Positions 21,198-33,536 are shown, counted from the stretch's first letter. The stretch is 64,000 nucleotides of DNA from Neckera pumila (GCA_963969595.1 OZ018409.1:42731282-42795281); one strand, 5' to 3'. Numbers and translations: made by a program. The notes: generated from the letters alone by a model not told the origin.

Positions 21198-23852
21198 TCA
21201 AACAGCCAAATAAAGCGTCTGGATCGCACAGAACCGACGTCGGATGTCTGTGTACACTTCGATCACAGCCTTATTCCACATCCTAGTTGCATCCCGGTTC
21301 CATCCATCCACACCTCGAAGCTCGATTGGCCACGAAGGAGGCTCGGTGCCCCCACTCTTCCTCAGGCATTGGATAGCCCACATCGACACTTGATCCCAAG
21401 TCATTCTTCCCTCAACAGGGAAGTTGAGGTTATACAGAAGCCAAAAAATAGGCTGGCGACGAAACCTCCTCATGAGGAATTTCATCGGCCCACCGTTTTG
21501 GACTTCGATTCCCTGGCGTCTCTCCCCTTCAATGACTTCCAAAAGGGAGTTTTGAAAGCGCTGGAAAGAATCGAAGGCACGCTCTCCGTGTGTGGCCCTG
21601 ATATAAGTTTCCATATGCGGTGTGTTCTCATTCAGTGAAGCCTTGAGCTCCGTTGGAAGATTGTTCCCAGCCGTTCCCATTTCCCTTAAGGTTGAGAAGG
21701 CCAAATAGGTCACTGCCCCGCGGTAATGCTCGAGACGTGCCCAGATCCCAACGCCGAGCTTGGTGCGCAGTTCCGTAGCTGCAGGATAGTGATTCTTGAA
21801 GGAGTCCATGCTGACACGGAGAGCTACTATTTCACAGAGATGGCAATAAACCTTGAGGGCTTCGCTTAAGATTGAGGTCGCCCTAAGCAGGTTTGCGACG
21901 TTCGCTTGCACGATGACGGGATTTCTCTCCGGCGGCTGCACCCGCCAACGCACCTGGCGATATTCCGCTGCCAGACAACCAATTCATCAATGCAAGTGAA
22001 AATTACAGAGAAATTAATTCTAGCAAGCTTGCTTCAATTATCAGACTTACTCAAAGTATCCTTTTCTTAGGAACCAATTCTACTGTCTGTGATTGTCACC
22101 GTTCTTTGTCAATAAGGCATAAAATCGAGACCCACAAGGACGTTCAGCTAGCGTCTCACACAGATCCTTAGCAGGAATGGAAAGGTGAAGCGACAGTCCC
22201 TTAGTTTCTGAAAAGCAGTGAGAAACACACATGGTAATTGGTAAAAATTAATCGAAATAATAGCATTGAAAGTACCTGCAGGCATCAGATCGAAGGAAAA
22301 GATGGCAAATTTCGTTAAAATGGCGGTATTCTCAGTGCCATATTTTCCTTGTGCCATATTCCCGTGCCATTTTTTCAGACCGCCCGTTCTGAACATCTAG
22401 AGTACTTATAGATTCCAGACATCTAAGACCGTTGTAGATTATAAACATCTAGGAAACACATAGATTTCAGACTGACCGTTCTAAAAAATCTAGAATCGAT
22501 ATAGATGTTAGATATCTAGGACGAAAGTAGATTTTTTAAATGTACTATGGATGTAGATTTCAGAACGGCTGTCCTGAACTGAATCACGTGCCATTGTAAT
22601 GGAATGGCGTCATTTTAACGAAATTTGCCATAAAGGTCAATGTCGTACATAGGACATGGTTTTCTAATCGTACAGTACCGAATCATGCAGACTTGCTGCA
22701 ACCTAACGGTGGCATGTGCGGTAGGGTCCTCGTCTTACAAGTAACTTGAGAACATTTAGAGAATCGAGCAGCCACAGATACATCTCACTCTCGTTTGATT
22801 CACTGAAAAGTCAATCGTCTTCTATTTTCCGTAGGACTTAACTAAAGACTGACTAGTATTAGAGAGCAAGACCCGCAAACCAGGAGACTTATAAGATATG
22901 AACCCTGGGCAAGTCCCGGTCCAGGCGAGGTAGCACAAGTTAAGCTAGCTTTAATTTGTGCCCACAGCTGATACTCCTTTGAGCAATTTGCAACGAGATG
23001 TACAAACTGCCGGAAAGAGCCAATTGCAAATCTCAGCTAATTAAAAGATGGCCGATAAATCCAGTATATATCTTGTAGCCCACGAAAGCATTCGATCAGT
23101 ACATCGATCATGTTGTAAGTCCAAGAACATAACTTTCTTCGTGTAGGGAACTTGCTACAGCGACAACGTCGGCGCTGCTAGCTACAGATCGATACGGGCT
23201 TCAATTCCTTAGCCCGGCGTTCATTATTACAGTCTGCAGTATTAACAGTATTAACTGTAATGTAGCGTCTTCTAATCTTTTCAAATGCAAGGCAAGTCGA
23301 AAAGCAAGTGGACCCACAAGCTTTTGTCTAACGAACCCCAGGTCCCCAAGGACCAGACTTGTGCATCTTGAGCTAGATGCTACTCCTCGAAGTAACTCTC
23401 AACCGGAACTTACTTAACAGTAGAAAAAGCAAGCTAGCTAGCTAGTCGTGACTGACTGGCCACAACTTGCTTTTTTCACAATAGAGAATGATCGCAAACT
23501 CATGAATTGAAATCAGTAGAACTTTGTAGCACATGCAAAACAACCATTCCAGGGCCCAAATCGAACAAGGAATACCACCATGCCAAGTTTGTTCTTGCCT
23601 TCAAGCAGTGATTATCAAGAAAAGAGAGCTGAAATCGGAAAAGAAAAACCTAAAAGTGTTGACAATTGCGATATCGGATCGGAGACGCAAGGTAACACTC
23701 CCGATCCAAACATCCCGAATTGAAAGACAGAAAGACTGCATGTTACTAATCTAAGAAATCACGAGTAAGAGAATTGAACTAGGGCTGGGGAGGAGTAGAG
23801 ACCAACCAGTAACAGCAGCGAGGGCCAAGAAAAGTGCTGCCACGAAATCCAT
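21198..23852 (-). CDS. Unknown spliced protein family, copy 1 (intact terminal exon)
   Basis: Proposed gene from ATG 23852 to stop TGA at 21198-21200. The terminal exon (21198-21967) is exactly 770 nt and fully open after the acceptor CTGGCAG; it encodes about 255 residues. Recognisable conserved blocks are GIWARLEHYRGAVTY, NTPHMETYIRA, QPIFWL.YNLNFPVEGRM, WDQVSMWAIQ and VIEVYTDIRRRF. I know no family with this combination, so function is unassigned. The first exon candidate starts MDFVAALFLALAAVTGWS, a hydrophobic signal-peptide-like segment behind the context GAAGGAG-ATG. Two introns are visible: 22208-22275 (CAG|GTACTT...TTTTCAG) and 21968-22050 (GTAAGT...GGCAG). The exons between are uncertain, because no single frame joins them without a stop. 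A 326-bp TIR element is inserted in the region upstream of the 22.2-kb intron. Confidence 0.6.
22304..22629. mobile_element. TIR element (AAATTTCGTTAAAATGGC ends), absent from paralogues
   Basis: Termini GGCAAATTTCGTTAAAATGG and the inverted CATTTTAACGAAATTTGCC bound 326 bp. In the paralogous positions near 44999 and 63838 the sequence runs straight through AAAAGATCAATGTC, so the element is an insertion between AAAAGAT and CAATGTC. The flanks AAAAGAT and TAAAGGT suggest an imperfect 7-8 bp duplication. The interior holds repeated 'agat.t.tagAttc' words and a GACCGCCCGTTCTGAAC phrase related to the R repeat at 17-20 kb. Confidence 0.75.
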
Positions 23853-23960
23853 CTCCTTCGATGAGCGCTTGGACAGCACCAGCAACGTGCTGCTGAGCGT
23901 GCTTGCGAGGTATCCAAAACTCCAACGCAAAAAGAGATCGATGAAGCACGAAAGCAATGA

Positions 23961-23967
23961 ATTTATA
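23961..23967 (-). promoter_or_regulatory. TATA box of gene copy 1
   Basis: TATAAAT on the minus strand about 110 bp upstream of ATG 23852, in the context GTAATATAAATTCATTG. The homologous position in the other copies also has a TATA-like box (TATAATTT at 46318-46325, TATAAAAG at 39655-39662). Sequence similarity between copies 1 and 2 stops just upstream of it, where the 300-bp tandem repeats begin. Confidence 0.5.
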
Positions 23968-24015
23968 TTACTCAGACCTCTCCACAACTCGGTTGGTCTG
24001 AACTTTTACAAAAAT

Positions 24016-24886
24016 GGTGCAAGGCTTCATAGAGAAGGTGTTTATTAGGGTTTAGCAAGGTCAAATCAATGAAAAAAATGTGTGGATGAGAATGTACGTG
24101 GTGGATGAAATGGTGACACAATTTGCATTTAACATAATTAGATATATTCAACTTTTGTCTTTGTGAGCAATTAATATGTGGGTCAAATCTTGATTTTTTT
24201 GGATGTTTGAAGTATCTTTGTGGAATTTTGTAAGCTTGTGATTATCTAGAAGATCATCTCTTTTTGTGCTCAAATGTTTCTCAAGGAATACAACAACACC
24301 AAAAAAAGGTACAAGGCTTCATTGAGAAGGCATTTATTAGGGTTTAGCAAGATCAAATCAATGAAAAAAATGTATGGATGAGAATGTATGTGATGGATGA
24401 TATGGTGACACAATTTGCATTTAATACAAGAGATACATTCAACTTTTGTCTTTGTCAGCATCCAACATATGGGTCAAATCTTGATTTTTTGGATGTTTAA
24501 ATTATCCTATTGGAATCTCGCTAGCTTGCGATTATCTAGAAGATTATCTCAATCTTTTTGTGCTCAAATATTTTTCAAGAAATGCAACAACACCAAAAAA
24601 ACGTGCAAGGCTTCATTGAGAAAGTGATTATTAGGGTTTAGCAAGATCAAATCAATGAAACAATGTGTGGATGAGAATATATGTGATGGATGATATGGTG
24701 ATACAATTTGCATTTAATATAAAAGATATTCAACTTTTGTCTTTGTTAGCAGTCAAGACGTGGGTCAAATCTAGGTTTTTCTTGATCTTTGAATTACCTT
24801 TTTGTGATCCTGCTAGAGTGCTAGCTTTTGATTCTAGAAGAATACTTCTTTTTGTGCTCAAACGTTTTTCAAGGAATTTTTTTAAG
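24016..24886. repeat. Three tandem ~293-bp repeats (unit 1)
   Basis: Copies start at about 24016, 24307 and 24602, each beginning 'GTGCAAGGCTTCAT.GAGAA' and ending '..CTCAAA.GTTT.TCAAG.AAT'. Internal landmarks in every copy are TATTAGGGTTTAGCAAG, GACACAATTTGCATTTAA (or GATACAATTTGC) and GGTCAAATCTTGATTTT. A homologous three-copy array lies at the same place in unit 2 (46365-47253). Confidence 0.9.
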
Positions 24887-27800
24887 TTATAACTTCATGA
24901 TGGTAGCCAATAGCCACATTTCAATGAAACATTGGTTGAAATTTTTTCAATATGAAAAGTGTACTAGGAAGTCTATAAACCAAATAGCAACAAAAGTAAA
25001 TGAGAACTTTTTTCAGAACATGATTTATATTTTTATTATTTATTGAAAGACTTTATTAATTAATGACTTGATGAAAATGTGCTTCCTCTTTCTAAATAAT
25101 ACCGGTGTTTCTTTTGTAGAAGACAAGGAAAACATTGATATTATTTAAGATTGAGGGAGTAACACTTTTTTTGGCTAGTTTTTCATTTTTTAAAAGTATG
25201 ATCCTTTGACCAAAACACTCTTGAAAACTTTTCATCTTTCTAAGTTCCTCAATCAATTTTGGATTAGATTACTTTCACATAAGACTCTTAAGAAAAAATA
25301 ATTCCTATACAATGGCTCTAGATTCTTTGAATTTTTTTTTTTTTTAAATATATATTTTTTAAACTAAAATTTACAAATATTTTGAACACTTGCTTGTGGT
25401 AAAATTTGGCTTGAAAGTTCTACTATCTTTTGTACAACACATTATGAAAATTTATGTCAACTTCAATCATTATAGGTTAGAAATTCCACCATTAGATCTT
25501 GATGAAATTTTGTGAAGTGAGAAACAAATTGTCAATTTTAAGATTTTCCCAGCTTGACTCTTCCGAGTGACCTTTTTCATTTGATTAATAAATCTATGTG
25601 GATTTTCAATCGCCTTTCATGCATTTTATTTATGTTTGTGATTATGAATACAAATATGTATAATTTTTTCTTTTCATTATCTTATAGACCATTTGTAATG
25701 AATGATGCACAAAAACTATTTTGTTTCTACTCTAAATTAGACAATGAATCTCCAAAACCTAATTCAAGGTCATAGGTCAAAGACCAAAAGAAATACAAAG
25801 AATTTGTAGGTTCGTAGGCTCATAAGCTCTTATATTAGCAATCTTTATGCATAACTTAAAGTGAAAGTGGACACAACCTTGTTTCTTGAAAGGTTTTATT
25901 TTTTTGGTCCTCAATTAGATTTGGATTAGTTAAATTTCAAATAAGAGACAATATCCTTTATTTAATGGCTTTAGATGATTTGAATCTATTAGATTTGTTT
26001 AACCTACAAACATCTTCAAATCTAAAAAAGTAATGATCCTAAATAAAATTTGATTGTAATACTAAAGGTGTTCAATTTTTATTTTGACTAAAAGCAAAAA
26101 ATAAAGCCTAATAAGTAGAATTTTGATTCGTATTCAAATCTTTGTAAGAAAGTGAAATTTAATGCATTACTGCAATTAGAAAATCCATATACCAAAATCC
26201 AAATATCACAATATTGTATGCATTTCATTTAGATTTTCTTGTTCAAAATTGATTTTTTATTTTAAACTATAAAATACTCTTTATTATTTTAGTTGTAGTT
26301 TTTAGATAGAATTATAGATTATTCTTATTCTTATTTATATTCTAATATGAATGATGTAATTTAATATATATATTATACTTATATAAATCATAAAAATTTG
26401 ATTTTTCATAAGATATAAAGAAAACTTCTTAGAGAAATGAAAAGAAATGGCAAAAAAATACAGCTTTTGGAACTCCAAAATTAGAGACCTAATTTTATAG
26501 ACAACATCTATAGAAAAGGTGCTTATTCAAACATGAAAATCATTAAAAATCTATGAGGACTTCAATTGTAAAGACTAAATGTTGTTTGATAGTGTACATT
26601 TGAATGAAGGTCATCAACAAAGGTGTATTGAGTGTAAAGTAGGAAAGAATTATTTCAAAAGTTTTAATCTAATATTTAAGGCTACTTTTGTCTCTTCACA
26701 AATTTTCAAACTAATTTATTATTTTTGCTAAATTTGGCAATTTATTCTCACTTATTAGTTAAAAGTTATTACAGTTATAATTTATTACAAAATTAATAGA
26801 GAATTTTTAAGTTGGTAGAAAATGCATAGAGGATTTAGAAAGCTAAATTAAGCTTGCAAATAAAAGTTTGACTATATAACAATGAAACAAGTCCTATGGA
26901 GACTAATGATACATTTTTTATATAAATTTTTATATAGATAATTTGAACCAAATGGCTTAAACATCTAATTCTTTTTGTACAATTCATTCTGAAACTTTGG
27001 GTCAATTTCAATCATTATAATATTAAATATCTACCATTGGGTCTTCATAAAATTTTATAAAGTGCAATGCAATTGTCATTTCTCTCTGACTAGTAAACTT
27101 TTTAGAATTACTAAATTAGTTGAATTATGTGGTGCAACAAATAAAGGAATTTAAAAAAAAAAATTTATACCTCTAGAGTTTATTTTAGGCTACAAAGGAT
27201 TGCATATGTCATTTTGGCCAAATACCTCCTAGGATTTAACTCTTAAACAAATGACACGTGCAATTTTTTTGTATTTGTAGCACTTGCATAGTTGCATGTC
27301 TCTGAAAAGTATTGTAGGTGGCAAGAAAACATTATTTTCATTATTTTTTCATGTACATGGTAAAATGGATTGACTTTTATATAATTTTGTCAAAAATTGA
27401 AATTTTTATTGCCTAAAATTTTCTTATGAAGAAATGAATGTATAACAAATATATTATTGTATTATCTAATAATCACTTAAGAAAAAAGTAGTGGTGTTTT
27501 AATGATCAAACCTTTAGCCATTTCTTGCTAATTAATGTAGTATAGACTTTGGTCAATTATAATTAAGGATTCAAATGATTTAATTCATATGCTAAGAATG
27601 TAAAGTGTACTAATGGAAAATAAGTGAGAGAATTATTAAAGTCAAATTCTTTGTTTTGACAAATATTTAAATGTATTCTTTCTAATTCATCTTCAACAGT
27701 AGTTTGATTCACAATAAATAAGATGTATTTTTTTAGATGAAACCTCAATAAAGATGAAAAATATGTAATTACTTTATAGTGCATATAAAATTTGATCATT

Positions 27801-28700
27801 ATCTCTTGCATTATCTTTTGAATCATCGGCCATTAAGGCTATGGGAACTCTATTTGAATGGAAACATGTAATATCAAAAGGCATCTTGAGATTTGATTAG
27901 TCATTTATGATTTCAAAAATTATAAAGTAAGCAATAGTTAAATTCTAAAAAAATATTTTATCTTCATTTATTATAAAGCACCCAAAAGATGACTATAGTT
28001 ATTGAAATTTATTGAAGATATATGCGTAAAGAAAATGATGAACTTTCTTGAATTTTGAATAAACAATAGTTCTAAGTCAAAACATATTTTTACTTATCTT
28101 TCATTGCATATTATGTCAAAATGTATATACTCAAAACCTACAAATTGATTAATAAAGACACCTAATTTTGGCTTTGGAATATTATTAGAAATTCAAGATT
28201 TTTGTATATTTTTTGAAAACCTTAATGGCTTGAATGTTCTTTCAAAGAATAAAATTACTGAAAATAAGAGTAAAAGATATTATATAACATATAAATATTG
28301 ATTTGTAGGAACTCATTCCTTAACCTTTTATTATTTTTAAATATTGATTGTAATAAGCATTTAGTTAATTTGGTGTAAAATCATAAATATTATATTGATA
28401 AATGTAGGCACATTTAAAAAGAGAATTTTCTTTCTTGATATAAGGGTTCCTTTCTTTAGGGATTTTGGAATGCATAGTAAGATTTTGGTAGGTCATTGTA
28501 GATCATTTTGTTCAATAGCTCAAGATCCACAATTTTACACATGTATGGAGTGGTTATTCTTTGAGGTTGAGGCCTAACTAGAGAATTTATTGTTGTAGAT
28601 ATGCAAAATTTTAATTCTATACTATTTGTAATTTTAAGTGTTAATAGGATCAAGTTGCCTTCTTGTTTCAAATAAATTGAGTCAATTTGAAACAATTATA
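24887..28700. repeat. AT-rich tract of unit 1, paralogous to 47.25-51.4 kb
   Basis: This tract runs collinear with 47254-51400. Landmarks shared in order include ATGAATGATG(C/T)ACAAAAACT, GAAAGTG(G/A)ACACAA, AAATTTGATTGTAATA and CAAAAGGCATCTT(G/A)AGATT. It carries no gene. Two sites in it are the empty counterparts of TTAA elements: about 26013-26020 (CTTCAAATC) and about 27108-27115 (ATTACTAAATTAG). Many short AT frames exist, none conserved between the paralogues in a way that suggests coding. Confidence 0.8.
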
Positions 28701-29776
28701 AGTGTAAAACTAAACAAGTCAACTAGACGTGAAGTGGCTCTAATATATAGATAAGAAAAGGCCAAGTTGTATGGTGTTCGTCTAAATTGAATAATCACTC
28801 TCTTCTTATTTTTCTAGGAACAAAAATTAAGATCTATTCGTCTTCTTTCTTGCCTGGTTTATTCTTGGCACAACTCTCTTTTTGTAAACTTGTTTAGTGA
28901 ACTCCTTCATTGCAAGATATAAATTGTTTTAAACTTTTCTTTATTCCAATTGGTCTTGTTTAATATTGGCATTTTATTTTGTTAATTGCAACATCCAATG
29001 AAGTGTATGGAGTGATTTGAAAAATGAATTTCAGTGAGCTATGAATTCTAAATGAGTTATCTTGTGTTTGTATATTTGTTGAATTCAATGATTAAATCCT
29101 ATAGTGTACAGCTGAAGAAATTGTGTGTGTTAAGTGAATGAGAGAGATATTTGTTGCACTGTATTTTTTTTCATTTTCCATGAAATGGCAAAGTGGTGAT
29201 ATTAAATGTTAAGGTGGTGCTCCAAGTGTCAACATTCATCCACGTACTAGATAGAAAATGTGATACTACGTATCTATAATTCTATTTTCATTCACAATGT
29301 GGCAATTTCATCCAAGATTTTCCTTGAACTTGAAGTTTTTTGGCAATTTCATCCAAAATATTACTAAAAATTTCCTATAGGCTTGGTACTAGGTCAAAAA
29401 TTTTGGTGCAATTTTGCACCAAATTGCCAGGAAGAAAAACACTTATTTGTTGTGTATAATTTAAATATGGAGTACTTATCATTTGGAAAGTACTTCAGTT
29501 GTGAAGAATATTAATGGCTTTGAGTGTTCATTGTTGTATATAAATAATCTAAAGAGAATTTTATTGAGCTATTTGCTACTTGCTTATTAGTATTATATGC
29601 ATAGCTTGAATTCCTCAATGTATTTGGAAGTGACCAATTGCTATGATTCTGTTATGAGAATTAACCAATTGTGTAAGTGTCAAATTATATATGTGATTCT
29701 AATTCTAATATTGACTTGATGGTTGCTTAACTAGAGTGAGTTGTGCAAATTGTTGATTTGCTTGCGAATGTCTATA
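28701..29776. other. AT-rich stretch, no supportable gene
   Basis: The sequence breaks away from the unit 2 paralogue here. Together with everything up to about 36.0 kb it appears to be extra DNA in unit 1. I see no open frame or repeat boundary inside this piece. Confidence 0.45.
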
Positions 29777-31158
29777 CAGTGACTGATGAAACCGAGTACT
29801 TTTGTGAAATGTTTTCATTCAAACTACCATACCATAAGCATCAATGGATAAAACCCAAAAGTGTACACATGAACGTTGTAGAGCACGACATACAACACGT
29901 TACCATGGAAGTTTGAAGAAAAAATTAGTTGTGGTTTGAAAGAAAATTAATTCTAAAGTTTGCTATGTCAAAAACTCGGTTTTGTTCAACATAGTTTGGC
30001 TTTACTTTATCTTTTGTCAATTTTTTCTTAAAGCTCCTAAAAAACTTTTTGTACCTTAGTATGTTGGTATACATCAATTTTGATTGTTGTATACAAAAAT
30101 TGAAGGAAATTCACATTTATAGAATTAAAAATATTAACAATTTAACAAACATGCAAATGATGTTGGTTCTCACAAAATTTGAGTTTTTTTGAAGAATTGA
30201 GAGCATGGGGTTTCGTTAGCCATGGTAAAGAAAGTATAGGTTGAAAAATAGACCACTTTCATATCTAAATGCCCTTGTATATGAAATATTTGTTGAATTG
30301 GGCAATGTGTACAATTTATATTTTACAATTGTATAATGCATTTTTAAATTCAACTCTTGTGTTCAAAGAATAGACTTCATGATGCATATAATTCATTCAA
30401 AGAATTCCCAAAAAATCCATCATCATTGTCTATATCATCCAAAAACTACTAATTTTCAAAATTTATACTGACATTCAAAAAATTAGTAGTTTTTGGATGA
30501 TATAGACAATGATGATGGATTTTTTGGGAATTCTTTGAATGAATTATATGCATCATGAAGTCTATTCTTTGAACACAAGAGTTGAATTTAAAAATGCATT
30601 ATACAATTGTAAAATATAAATTGTACACATTGCCCAATTCAACAAATATTTCATATACAAGGGCATTTAGATATGAAAGTGGTCTATTTTTCAACCTATA
30701 CTTTCTTTACCATGGCTAACGAAACCCCATGCTCTCAATTCTTCAAAAAAACTCAAATTTTGTGAGAACCAACATCATTTGCATGTTTGTTAAATTGTTA
30801 ATATTTTTAATTCTATAAATGTGAATTTCCTTCAATTTTTGTATACAACAATCAAAATTGATGTATACCAACATACTAAGGTACAAAAAGTTTTTTAGGA
30901 GCTTTAAGAAAAAATTGACAAAAGATAAAGTAAAGCCAAACTATGTTGAACAAAACCGAGTTTTTGACATAGCAAACTTTAGAATTAATTTTCTTTCAAA
31001 CCACAACTAATTTTTTCTTCAAACTTCCATGGTAACGTGTTGTATGTCGTGCTCTACAACTTTCATGTGTACACTTTTGGGTTTTATCCATTGATGCTTA
31101 TGGTATGGTAGTTTGAATGAAAACGTTTCACAAAAGTATTCGGTTTTGTCAATCACCG
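29777..31158. mobile_element. 1.38-kb foldback element (near-perfect palindrome) with TA target duplication
   Basis: Two arms of about 680 bp are reverse complements with very few differences, separated by a loop of about 20 bp (30457-30476). The outer ends are CAGTGACTGATGAAACCGAG and the inverted complement of CGGTGATTGACAAAACCGAA, flanked by TA on both sides (29775-29776 and 31159-31160). TA plus CAGTG ends suggest the Tc1/mariner superfamily. Mismatches concentrate near the outer ends. There is no coding capacity. A transcript through it would fold into a very long double-stranded RNA. Confidence 0.85.
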
Positions 31159-31185
31159 TATGTTTGTTGAGTGGCTAAATTATCT

Positions 31186-31299
31186 ACATGTGTTTCTAGT
31201 AAAATTTTGCTGAAAATTGCCTTAAAGATCATTACTTAAAACCTTATGTTTAGGACTATACTTAAAAACTCATTTAAAAAACCCCATTTTCTTCTAGTG
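31186..31299. mobile_element. Truncated CACTA MITE (right half only)
   Basis: It ends in CCCCATTTTCTTCTAGTG and carries ATCATTACTTAAAACCTTAT and GACTATACTTAAAA, the same right half as the complete MITE 50 bp downstream. The left half is missing. The long palindrome lies immediately upstream. Confidence 0.65.
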
Positions 31300-31351
31300 A
31301 TGATACTGTTTTACCTTCCTTATTTAAGAACTACTATACCAGTGGTCCTAA

Positions 31352-31573
31352 CACTACAAGAGAATGGGGTGTTTTAAGTGAGTTTTTAAGTATAGTCCTA
31401 GACATAAGATTTTAAATAATGACCTTGAAGGCAATTTTCAGCAAAATTTTACTAGAAATACATATGTTTTTAGTCAAATTTTGTTGAAAACTGCCTTAAA
31501 GGTCATTACTTAAAACCTTATGTATAGGACTATACTTAAAACCTCACTTAAAACACCCCATTCTCTTGGAGTG
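31352..31573. mobile_element. CACTA MITE, 222 bp, with TAA duplication
   Basis: Termini CACTACAAGAGAATGGGGTG and the inverted ACACCCCATTCTCTTGGAGTG are nearly perfect over about 25 bp. A 3-bp TAA flanks both ends (31349-31351 and 31574-31576). Subterminal GTATAGTCCTA and TCATTACTTAAAA phrases are shared with the elements at 12.1 and 31.2 kb. It is non-coding. Confidence 0.85.
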
Positions 31574-32109
31574 TAAACTATTGTTGGATATAACAAAACC
31601 TAAACTATTGTTGCCAAGCCATAAGGGGGTTTCATATTGGTTTGTCAAAGTTATGCAACAATTTGACGGATCTTTAAGTTGGCTCTTTGCAATAAGGTAT
31701 GCCACAAACATCAGGATCTGTATTCTACCAAGATGTCGATTTACATTTTTTTTTTTCCAGAGAATGCATGATTGTACGAGACTTTCACCCTGTTCTTTAA
31801 GGCCAATAACAACAACTATTCTTTTGAAACTCCAATATTTGTGTGAAAACCTACAAAACAAAGAAAAAACAACCAAAAAAGACCATCTCTTTAAGCTAGA
31901 TTTTAAATGTAGAAGATTGAAACCTTGAATGAGTCATCACTAGTAATTAGAGAGAAGTAGAGCTGGAGTTTTACCAGTTTATATTTTAAAACATTTGTCT
32001 TGAATTTTAAGTTTTCAACTTCCACCAATATAATTACAATAAAGTTTGCATAAAACAAAAAACAATAATTCCAAAGATAACATTTGTTTCAAAAGCCATT
32101 ACGATATTA
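31574..32109. other. Intergenic stretch with opposed open frames
   Basis: Open frames of 120 codons (plus, from inside the MITE) and 110 codons (minus, 31544-31876) overlap. Neither shows a domain I know, and both run into the adjoining MITE, so no gene is called. Confidence 0.4.
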
Positions 32110-32239
32110 GAGCAGCCCCACTCCAACACGGGGAAGCAATGCTTCAAATAGATTGAACCATTGATCTTCTAAGATCTTCTAAGATCAATGGTTCAGACCA
32201 TTTGAAGTGTTGCTTCCCCTTGTTGAAGTGGGGCTGCTC
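32110..32239. mobile_element. Tourist-like (PIF/Harbinger) foldback MITE, TTA duplication
   Basis: Arms begin GAGCAGCCCCACTCCAACA and its inverted counterpart (TGTTGAAGTGGGGCTGCTC), and fold around a centre at CTTCTAAGATCTTCTAAGATC. TTA is present on both sides (32107-32109 and 32240-32242). GAGC..C-rich termini with a TTA duplication are typical of Tourist-like MITEs in plants. Confidence 0.8.
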
Positions 32240-33500
32240 TTACGGAGTAATTGGCAAGGCAGTAACTGCCTCTTTTGAATACATTTGTGGTGAGTGGGCA
32301 ATGCCTGCCACTTTTGATTGTACAATAACAAACCATGAGGAAAACCATGCATTGAACTATGGTACATGTGTCAATTTTGCATTGGAATATTTTTTTATTC
32401 CAATACCCCCTTACACTCCTAGCACTTCCAAGACAGAGCTAACTCAAATGGGCAATTCAGTTTGGATTTCAATGTAATGGCAACAGTTTTTGTTTTTTTT
32501 GCTTTTTGGTGCTAGATTGTACCAAAATAAATAATTTGGCTAAAAAATGGCAAAAAAACGTGAAATTTTTTGCCAAAAAACTTTGAATTAAAAAATGTCT
32601 TGGATGAAATCGCCAAATTGTGGATGAAATTAGAATTATATACATGTGATATGTGCTAATGTATATTTTCTATCCAATATGTGGATGAATGTTGAAATTT
32701 CAAGCCCCACTATAACATTTTATATCGCCACTTTGGCACTTCATAAAAAATGAAAAAAAAAGCCCTAAATGGCAGTTGGGCCTATAGACTCATTCAAGCA
32801 GTTTATAACCTACTCATTTGAAGAAAAACTCCAATGAAGAAAATAAATCTCAATTAGTCATTTACATTTTGCCTTGTTTGCCTAGTTGATGAAGAAAAAT
32901 CTTAACTGAAATGAAGTACCAGTATGCACCATTACCAAAAATATGAAGCCTCAACAAGGCCACTAAGCTTGCCTCCCCCCCCCCCCCCCCCCGTGGTGAT
33001 ATTGTGGGAAAAAAAAAAATGAAAATTGAAAATATGATGTGGTCGCATTTTGACCTTGTTAGCACTATCAGAGCCACATCAGCGCCATGTCATTTTGAAT
33101 ATTTTTTTAATTTTTTTAATTTTAATTTTTTTGATTTTAATTTTTTTTTTTAATAATTGCACCCCGCGGGAGCCGAAAATCATGCACTTGCAGTCTTGTT
33201 GAGGCCTGAATTTTTTGTAATGTATGAAGTCCATGACTCAAGATTACCATGGCTTGAAAAATATTTATTGTTCCAAAAGAAACTCATAGTTGTTTTAACA
33301 TACTATCAAAAACACCAAAATTATTTCAATGCTCATAACAAGACTAGAAAATTGTTGTGTAAGTCATGATCACCATAATCAACTGGGATGTAGGAGCTGT
33401 AGGTGAGATATAGCCGCATCCTGACTAGTACCACTAACAATGATACTGTTTGGGTCTTGTCTCGATTCTCCGAGAACATTATCTACAACCACAAGATTAT
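32240..33500. other. Intergenic stretch with simple-sequence runs
   Basis: It contains a run of 18 C (32975-32992) and a T/A-rich low-complexity run (about 33095-33155). A 91-codon plus-strand frame (32202-32477) starts within the Tourist MITE and shows no domain. No gene is called. Confidence 0.5.
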
Positions 33501-33536
33501 ATGAATTATAAAGAATTATATTTATCATTTTTTCAT

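Noticed and set aside
25554..25775. A frame with a partial counterpart at 47902-48090 (both end ..KLFCFYSKLD..)
   Set aside because: The similarity reflects the DNA-level duplication of the AT-rich tract; the frames differ in length and start and contain no coding signature.
31544..31928. Opposed frames of 110 and 120 codons
   Set aside because: Both begin or end inside the adjoining CACTA MITE and neither has a recognisable domain.
32975..32992. Run of 18 C as a possible functional element
   Set aside because: Simple homopolymer; the exact length may also be an assembly or sequencing artefact.
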